In this document: positions 12,671 through 18,126 of the stretch, one piece after another
Layout: the number at the start of each line of letters is the position of its first letter
How positions within the stretch are numbered: the first letter of the stretch is position 1
NCBI RefSeq assembly: GCF_937926365.1
Contig: NZ_CALAOH010000167.1
Location: 1-18,126, forward strand
From: an uncultured Azohydromonas sp.
GTDB lineage: Bacteria; Pseudomonadota; Gammaproteobacteria; Burkholderiales; Burkholderiaceae_C
Direction: 5' to 3'
DNA length: 18,126 bases
The notes under the pieces: model-generated
The model's input: the letters and a program-made list of their open reading frames with translations, nothing else
Database searches by the model: none
What the model was told of the DNA's origin: nothing
Made by a program: the position numbers and the translations under genes

Positions 12671-15600
12671 TCACGGCCTGAACACCACGTCCACCCAGTA
12701 GTTCGTCCCCTGGTAGCTCGATGACGGGAACAGCACCGAGGCGCCGCCGTAGGCGTACACGCCGTTGCCACCGCTCTCCCCGTCGCGCAGCAGGCGGATC
12801 GGCCCGCTGTCCACGCCCGCGTCGCTGAAGAAGCCGTTGTCGCCCGCGTAATGGCCGTTGGGCGCGCGGTACGAAGCCACGTAGGTGGTGCCGGCCGTCA
12901 CGGGCACGGGTGAGCTGAAGTTCGCCTGCTGCCAGCCGCTGGCCGTCTCGTTGACGAAGGTGGCGGTCGCCAGCAACGTGCCGTCGGCGCGCCACAGCGC
13001 GCCCACGTGCGTGCCGGTGTTGCCGCTGCCCTTGTAGAAGCGGATGGCGGTGACGAAGCCGTTGCGGTTCACCCGGAACTTCACGCCCACGTTGACCGTG
13101 GCGCCGTCCGGGTCGCTGGGCGTGGTGGGCGTGTCCGCCGCGGAGAAGGCCGTGCACGGGCAGACCATGGGCGTCACCGTGAGGCTGCGGCTCGCCGGCG
13201 TGCCCTGCAGGTTGCCGCTGTCGTCCACCGCGCGGCTGCGCAGGGTGACGGTGCCGGTGGTCTTGGGCGTCCAGGCGTAGGTCCAGCTGCCGCGCCCGTT
13301 GGCCGGGTGCCAGGTGGCGCCGTTGTCGGTGGACACCTCCACGCCGCCCACCACGCCGCCGCTGTCGCGGGCGGTGCCGCGAATCGTCACTGCCTGCCCG
13401 GCCGGGACGCTGGCGCCGGCCGCCGGGGCCGTGATAGCCGACGTGGGCCGCGTCACGTCGGTGGAGGCCGTGGCCGCCACCAGCGGGGACTGCAGCGTCG
13501 CGGGCTGCACGCCCATGTCGGCGAACAGGTTCACCGTGGCCTGCCGCATGCGGCGGTCCGCCGGCGTGCCGGCGTTGTCGTGGGTGGGGTCCAGGCCCCA
13601 GGACCACTGGATCGTGCCCGCGCCGAACACCCACGCGCGGCTGGCGTGCCGGTAGAGCGTGAGGCGGTGCGTGACGGTGCCCGTGCCGTAGGTCGAGCCG
13701 TGGTCCAGCAGCGCGCCGCCGGTGGTCAGCGTGGTCTGCGACAGCCGGATCAGCCCCGGCGGGCGCGCGCCGTTGTCCAGGTCCGCGTCCCACTCGTAGC
13801 CCAGCACGCCCGTGGGCAGCGTGGCCGTCGTGCCGGCGGCCAGCGTGGCGACGCTGGTGTTGCGCCAGAAACGCATCTTGCCGTCGGCCGCCGGCACCTG
13901 GATGGCGTAGGAGCGGCCGGTGTCGTTGTTCATGAAGATCGTGCCCGTGAGCGCGTTCTCCGGCCGCCCGCCGTCGGCCGGCGGCGAGAGGCGCGGGTCG
14001 CGCCAGGTGCCGGTCCACGCCGGGCTCGGGTCGATCTTGGCGTTGGCGTGCGTCTCCTTGTAGGACACCAGCGTGCGGTAAGGCGTGTTGCTGCCGTCGA
14101 TGCTGTTTTCCCAGCGCGTCTTCCAGAACACCTCGTTGCCGCTGAAGAAGGCCAAGTGCATGCCGGCGTTGCGCGCGGCCTCGACGTTGGCGCGCTGCGC
14201 GCCGGACCAGTACTCGTCGTGTCCCACCGACAGGAACACCTTGGCGCGCAGCAGCCGGGCGCCGGCGCGGTCGGTGTCGATGCCGCTGATGTAGCTGAGG
14301 TCGTAACCATTGGCCTCCAGCCAGCGCACCATGGGGACCTCGGCATGGAAGAGCCAATCCTGGCCGCCGGCCACGGCGCGGGTGTTGAACGGGCGGTTGT
14401 AGCTGACCTTGTAGGCGCGGCCCGCGCCGGTGCCGATGCCTCCGGTGTAGAGACTGCTGCCGCCGTAGCTGTTGTAGGCCTGCCAGGTGGTGTCGGAGGT
14501 CTGGAACAGCATGTCGTGCGTGCCGGCGTCGTCGCGCACCACGAACACGATGTGGCTGGCGCCGCCGGTGTCCGCGCGCACCAGGCGTGCGATGTAGATG
14601 CCCGAGACCGCGCCGGCCGGCACCTTCCAGGAGCCCGAGACCGCCCAGTTGCCGCAGTCGATGAGCCCGGTGGAGGCCTGCGTCAGGCAGTTGGGCTGGT
14701 TCTGCGGCAGCGTGGCCGAGGGGTTCACGGTGGCGACCTTGCGCGCGCCGCGCCCGCCGTACCAGCCCAGGCGGTAGATGTCGAAGCGGTAGTTGCGGGC
14801 CGGGGTCTTGACCTTGAAGCGGATGGTGCCGCCGCGATTGACGCTCATCTCCGTGGCGAAGCCCTGGATGCTGGCGTCGCCGGTGCCGCTGACCTGCCAT
14901 TGCGACGGCGGGCTTCCGGGTTTGCAGTTCTCCGCGACGATGGCGTTGGCCGGCGCGGCGCAGGTGTCCGCCGCGGCCACGGCTCCGGCGGCGACCCCGG
15001 CATCGAGGCGCTCGCCGGAGCGCGCGGCCACGGACTGGAGCAGCGTCGGATCGATCGTGGCGGCCTTCGCCACGGCCGGGGCCGGAGCGGGCGGCTCGGC
15101 CGCCCTGGGCGCCGCGGTGGCGGTCGCGGTGTTCGGGGTGAAGACGACATCCACCCAGTAGTTGGTGGCGAGGTAGCTTTGCGTCGGGAAGCGGGAGGCG
15201 CTGCCGTAGGCATACACCCCGTTGCCGCCGCTCACGCCGTCCTGCAGCAGGTGCACCACGCTCTGGTTCACGCCGGTGCCGGCAAAGAAATTGTTGTCGG
15301 CGGCGTAGCGGCCGTTGGGCGCGAAGTACGAGGCCACGTACACCGTGTTGGCCGCCACCGGCACCGGCGTGGCGAAGTTCACCTGCTGCCAGCCGCTGGC
15401 CGTTTCGTTGACGAACTGGGCCGATGCGAGCCGCGTGCCGCCGCTGCTCCAGAGGTTGCCGATGTGCGGGCCGGTGTTGCCCGTGCCCTTGTAGAAGCGG
15501 ATGCCGGTGATGAATCCGGCGATGTCCACGCGGAACTTCACGCCCACTTCCACCGCGCCCGGGTCGTTGGCCGCGGGCGTCGTCGGCACCGTGGCGGGGC

Positions 15601-17839
15601 TCCAGCCGCTGCAGGGGCAGTCCGCGCCGGGGCCCGCGCCGGTGGTGAAGGACCACGACATGGTTGCGGCCAGCGGGTTGCCCGCGGCGTCCTCGATGCG
15701 CGGCTCGGTGGCGCCGCCGCGCAGCCGGGCGGTGTAGCGCGTGGACGGCCGCAGCGCGCCGGTGGGCCGCAGCGTCGCGGTACGGGTGGCGGCGTCCCAG
15801 CGCACCGTCGCCGGCAGCGTCGTGCCGGCGGGGTCGCGCAGCAGGAAGGTGTTGGCCTTGACGGTGGCCGGGTCCAGCGCCTCGCCGAAGGTGGCCGTGA
15901 CGGTGATGGCCGTGTTCACGCCCGTGGCGCCCGCGGCCGGCATGGTCGCCTTCACGACCGGCCCGGCGCTGTCCGCACCGTAGGTGGCGACGTAGCTGCC
16001 GGCGGCGGTGTTGAAGAAGGCGTACTCCACGCCCTTGATGGCTTTCACCGTGAAGGGCACGGTGGTGGTGCCGCGCCGCAGGGTGCCGAGCACGCCGCTG
16101 ACCGAGCGCAGCGGCACCATGCCTTGCAGCCCGCGCGCGTTGGGGTCGCGCGACACGCTGAAGCGCAGCACGCTGCCGTTCCAGCTCAGGCCGCTGAAGG
16201 CGGAGGCGTTGCGGGCATCGAGCCAGGTGAGCATCTGCCGCGCGGACACCACCGGCACCCCGCGCGCCAGGGCCGAGGCCACCACCGTTTCCGACTCCAC
16301 CGTGATGGCCTGGTCGGTGTGGGCGTTGACGGTGTAGGCGCCGTAGTAGCCCTCGGCACCGAGGGCGCGGTCCAGCAGCGTGTCCACCGTGGCGGGATAG
16401 GCCTGGCCCGATTCGTCGGTCATCTGCGTGGCGGCCTGGTACACGTCGACGAAGGTGCCGTTCAGGCGCATGAAGCGCTGGGGCATGGCCGAGCCGGTGA
16501 AGATGCCCGCCACGTTCCTCACCCAGCCCGCGGGCCAGTAGTAGTAGCTCGTGTCCAGCCGCATGCCGTGCTTGGCCTGCACCTCGGCACCGCTGCTCCA
16601 GTCGCTCCAGACGATGCAGTGGTGCCGCTGCGTGGCCGGTGCCGGCAGCCCGGCGTACTTGGCGCGGAAGGCGGCGAGCTGTTCGGTGTAGGTGCTGTCC
16701 AGCGACAGCGCGGTGTAGTCGTCGCAGCGGGTGCTGACGTGCAGGCTCACCTCGAAGCCCTCGGCGGCGTACTGCGCGGCCTCGGCGGGGCCGAGCGCCG
16801 TGTCGGTGTAGACGTAGGAGGTGCCGCGCGCACACTGCCAGTCCGCCACCGAGCAGCCCGCGGGGCTCAGGGCGCGCAGGCGGTCGAAGCGCCCGCGTGT
16901 GCCGCCGTTGGCGTGGTCGTCGCCGGTCATGATGACCACCGCCTTGTGGCCGTGCGGGAAGTACCAGAAGCGCGGCAGCGGCTTGCGCGCCAGGCTCATG
17001 TGCGTGATCAGGTTGGCCAGCAGCCGCTGCTGCTCGTCGGCCTGCGGGATCGCCACCTTGCTCAGGTCCACCCAGTCGGGCTTGGGGTCCGCGGCGGCGT
17101 TGCCGTAGAACTTGTCGTCCGAGCGGATGGGCGCCAGCCCGTCGCGCTCCTGCGCGGCCCACGCGGGGTTGCCCTGGCGCGTGTGGACCACCGAGGTAGC
17201 CAGGTCGTAGGCGAAGGCCGCGGCCTTGCCCGCGCCCACGCTGCGCAGCGTCACCGCCGGGTTGGCGGTGGCCTTGGTGGCGCTGCTGTAGAGCGTGGCC
17301 AGCGCCGCGGCACCGTTGAGGGTGTAACGGCGTGCGGCGCCGTGGTACTGCATGGTCTGGGGGACGATGCCGTTGCCCACGGCATGGCCGGTGTTGACCA
17401 GCAGGTAGCCCTCGGACAGCGTGTTGCCGCCGCCGGAGAGGCCCAGCAGCGGCGCCAGCTTGGGCACGGGCGCCATGGCGATGAGGTTGCCGCCGGCCCG
17501 GACCCAGTTCGTCAGCCGGTTGACCTGCGCATCGGTGAGCGAGGTCTTGGCCAGGATCACCACGTCGTGGGCGGCCAGCGTGGCGGCGCTGATGGACGCG
17601 ACGTCCGCCACGGTGAAGGCATTGAAGCCCTCGTTGCGCAGGATCTCGGCGTAGTAATTGCCGAAATTCGCGTTGGCCGAGGTCAGCACCAGGATCGGGC
17701 CGCCCGGTCCCTGTGCCGGGTTGGCGGCCTGTGCCGGCCGCATCCACGTGGCGAGAAACACCATCCAGGCCAGGCACAACAGGAGGAAGAAGACGAGCTG
17801 CGTACCACGTGCGCGCGCTGCACCGCCGCCATGAGCCAT
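12671..17839 (-). CDS. Large exported multidomain protein: deacetylase-like, DUF4082 x2, N,N-dimethylformamidase beta-like
   Basis: This 1722-residue protein has a signal peptide (1-38; hydrophobic LVFFLLLCLAWMVFLA, probable cleavage after AQA), so it should be exported. Domains in order: a class I amidotransferase-like fold (48-235); a polysaccharide-deacetylase-like region (290-545) with TGDDH at 305-309 and LHVST at 366-370; an SbsA-type Ig domain (627-734); DUF4082 copy 1 (741-900); an Ala/Pro-rich linker (902-950); an N,N-dimethylformamidase beta-like domain (957-1443); a bacterial Ig domain (1463-1556); and DUF4082 copy 2 (1560-1720). GHDEYW at 1206-1211 and SGNE at 1233-1236 hold probable active-site residues. 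The ATG at 17839 has AAGGAGG 5 bases upstream; starting at 18031 would bury the signal peptide. There is no PEP-CTERM or other sorting tail. Substrate is unknown; the domain mix suggests a cell-surface or extracellular polymer carrying amide or acetyl groups. Confidence 0.88.
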   Translation of the reverse strand: MAHGGGAARARGTQLVFFLLLCLAWMVFLATWMRPAQAANPAQGPGGPILVLTSANANFGNYYAEILRNEGFNAFTVADVASISAATLAAHDVVILAKTSLTDAQVNRLTNWVRAGGNLIAMAPVPKLAPLLGLSGGGNTLSEGYLLVNTGHAVGNGIVPQTMQYHGAARRYTLNGAAALATLYSSATKATANPAVTLRSVGAGKAAAFAYDLATSVVHTRQGNPAWAAQERDGLAPIRSDDKFYGNAAADPKPDWVDLSKVAIPQADEQQRLLANLITHMSLARKPLPRFWYFPHGHKAVVIMTGDDHANGGTRGRFDRLRALSPAGCSVADWQCARGTSYVYTDTALGPAEAAQYAAEGFEVSLHVSTRCDDYTALSLDSTYTEQLAAFRAKYAGLPAPATQRHHCIVWSDWSSGAEVQAKHGMRLDTSYYYWPAGWVRNVAGIFTGSAMPQRFMRLNGTFVDVYQAATQMTDESGQAYPATVDTLLDRALGAEGYYGAYTVNAHTDQAITVESETVVASALARGVPVVSARQMLTWLDARNASAFSGLSWNGSVLRFSVSRDPNARGLQGMVPLRSVSGVLGTLRRGTTTVPFTVKAIKGVEYAFFNTAAGSYVATYGADSAGPVVKATMPAAGATGVNTAITVTATFGEALDPATVKANTFLLRDPAGTTLPATVRWDAATRTATLRPTGALRPSTRYTARLRGGATEPRIEDAAGNPLAATMSWSFTTGAGPGADCPCSGWSPATVPTTPAANDPGAVEVGVKFRVDIAGFITGIRFYKGTGNTGPHIGNLWSSGGTRLASAQFVNETASGWQQVNFATPVPVAANTVYVASYFAPNGRYAADNNFFAGTGVNQSVVHLLQDGVSGGNGVYAYGSASRFPTQSYLATNYWVDVVFTPNTATATAAPRAAEPPAPAPAVAKAATIDPTLLQSVAARSGERLDAGVAAGAVAAADTCAAPANAIVAENCKPGSPPSQWQVSGTGDASIQGFATEMSVNRGGTIRFKVKTPARNYRFDIYRLGWYGGRGARKVATVNPSATLPQNQPNCLTQASTGLIDCGNWAVSGSWKVPAGAVSGIYIARLVRADTGGASHIVFVVRDDAGTHDMLFQTSDTTWQAYNSYGGSSLYTGGIGTGAGRAYKVSYNRPFNTRAVAGGQDWLFHAEVPMVRWLEANGYDLSYISGIDTDRAGARLLRAKVFLSVGHDEYWSGAQRANVEAARNAGMHLAFFSGNEVFWKTRWENSIDGSNTPYRTLVSYKETHANAKIDPSPAWTGTWRDPRLSPPADGGRPENALTGTIFMNNDTGRSYAIQVPAADGKMRFWRNTSVATLAAGTTATLPTGVLGYEWDADLDNGARPPGLIRLSQTTLTTGGALLDHGSTYGTGTVTHRLTLYRHASRAWVFGAGTIQWSWGLDPTHDNAGTPADRRMRQATVNLFADMGVQPATLQSPLVAATASTDVTRPTSAITAPAAGASVPAGQAVTIRGTARDSGGVVGGVEVSTDNGATWHPANGRGSWTYAWTPKTTGTVTLRSRAVDDSGNLQGTPASRSLTVTPMVCPCTAFSAADTPTTPSDPDGATVNVGVKFRVNRNGFVTAIRFYKGSGNTGTHVGALWRADGTLLATATFVNETASGWQQANFSSPVPVTAGTTYVASYRAPNGHYAGDNGFFSDAGVDSGPIRLLRDGESGGNGVYAYGGASVLFPSSSYQGTNYWVDVVFRP
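12680..13162 (-). repeat. DUF4082 module, C-terminal copy
   Basis: It encodes residues 1560-1720 of the exported protein, from a CPC motif to NYWVDVVF. It is the second of two homologous modules; by hand count about 105 of 160 aligned residues are identical to the internal copy, including FVNETASGWQQ and SGGNGVYAYG. Confidence 0.85.
15140..15619 (-). repeat. DUF4082 module, internal copy
   Basis: It encodes residues 741-900 of the exported protein and begins and ends with the same CPC and NYWVDVVF motifs as the C-terminal copy. Stretches of DNA are nearly identical between copies, for example around 15388-15416 and 12928-12957. Confidence 0.85.
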
Positions 17840-17844
17840 GCCGA

Positions 17845-17851
17845 CCTCCTT
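17845..17851 (-). promoter_or_regulatory. Ribosome binding site fixing the start of the exported protein
   Basis: The minus strand reads AAGGAGG 5 bases before ATG 17839, the strongest ribosome site in the window. It places the signal peptide at the N-terminus. Confidence 0.8.
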
Positions 17852-18008
17852 CTTCACGCCTTGCGCGGCGTCCCCATTTCCGGTCAGCGCCGGCAGGCGG
17901 TATGCCGATCCGGCGTTGCCGGGGTAGCGCGATCGCGCGCCCTCGCAGACGCACGGCTCCTCACATCCGGGGGGCCCCGCAGCCGATGGCAATGGGCGCT
18001 GGCGCACG

Positions 18009-18027
18009 CCCGGCCCCGCGGGCCGGG
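18009..18027. repeat. Perfect 8-bp GC hairpin upstream of the exported protein gene
   Basis: CCCGGCCC and GGGCCGGG pair perfectly around a CGC loop. No T run follows on either strand. It might end a transcript arriving from outside the window. Confidence 0.4.
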
Positions 18028-18126
18028 ACACGGGCTTGCTCCGGCCAGCGCCTGGACGCGCCGCGGGCCGGTCTAGGAGGCTGTCGGACTTCTCGGTACA
18101 TCTGGGGCGCTGCTGACATCCTGGAC

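Larger units (their letters stand above)
17840..18126. other. Upstream region of the exported protein gene, no supported gene
   Basis: Apart from the ribosome site, these bases hold a palindrome GCGCGATCGCGC (17927-17938) and a perfect 8-bp hairpin CCCGGCCC CGC GGGCCGGG (18009-18027). No clear promoter was recognised. Frames crossing it on both strands are Arg/Pro-rich and match nothing I know. From about 18075 the base composition eases and the sequence (GGAGGCTGTCGGACTT...) may belong to a neighbouring element outside the window. Confidence 0.5.

Noticed and set aside
12615..17954. A second minus-strand frame of 1779 codons overlapping the exported protein
   Set aside because: It is rich in Arg/Gly/Ala/His without any motif. 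The overlapping frame has a signal peptide, strong ribosome site and several recognisable domains.
17840..18031. A 64-residue N-terminal extension of the exported protein
   Set aside because: It would place the signal peptide inside the chain, and it lacks a ribosome site, whereas ATG 17839 has AAGGAGG.
13007..18076. A 1689-codon open frame on the plus strand opposite the exported protein gene
   Set aside because: It is Val/Gly/Arg/His-rich with no domain or ribosome site. Such long antisense frames arise from extreme third-position GC in the real minus-strand gene.

Overview
The window is GC-rich bacterial chromosome. Protein similarities (a beta-proteobacterial paa cluster, a class I PHA synthase, a FIST/histidine-kinase signalling locus) suggest a member of the Burkholderiales, probably Comamonadaceae. 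Species cannot be read from the sequence. No tRNA, rRNA, CRISPR array or intact insertion sequence was seen.

Region 1 (1-1436, minus strand) is the head of a phenylacetate degradation operon: paaG (ring-epoxide isomerase), paaI (thioesterase) and the first 28 codons of paaK (phenylacetate-CoA ligase), which runs off the left edge. A TetR-type palindrome lies just upstream of paaG. Divergent from it is phaC (1667-3418, plus), a class I polyhydroxyalkanoate synthase with an intact Cys/Asp/His triad.

Region 2 (3450-10558) is a self-contained signalling locus. On the minus strand, a very short FIST-N protein overlaps by 4 bp a soluble histidine kinase. Divergent from these, on the plus strand and tightly coupled, are a PAS-PAS-(degenerate GGDEF)-EAL-REC protein, an HDOD protein and a REC-HD-GYP protein. 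The expected logic is a cytoplasmic ligand sensed by FIST, a kinase, and two receivers of one subfamily that control c-di-GMP breakdown. The GGDEF and HD-GYP signatures both carry substitutions in key positions, so the EAL domain is the only cyclic-dinucleotide domain with all expected residues.

Region 3 (10559-12449) is an intergenic multi-hairpin repeat followed by a minus-strand acyl-CoA synthetase of the AMP-forming type, similar to medium-chain acyl-CoA synthetases.

Region 4 (12671-17839, minus) is one 1722-residue exported protein. Its order is signal peptide, amidotransferase-like fold, polysaccharide-deacetylase-like domain, SbsA-type Ig domain, DUF4082, N,N-dimethylformamidase beta-like domain, bacterial Ig domain and a second DUF4082. 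The dimethylformamidase-like part appears to keep all residues of the unusual two-tyrosine/one-glutamate iron site. This protein and the variant FIST/c-di-GMP locus are the two most interesting parts of the window. The last ~290 bases upstream of it hold no gene I can support.
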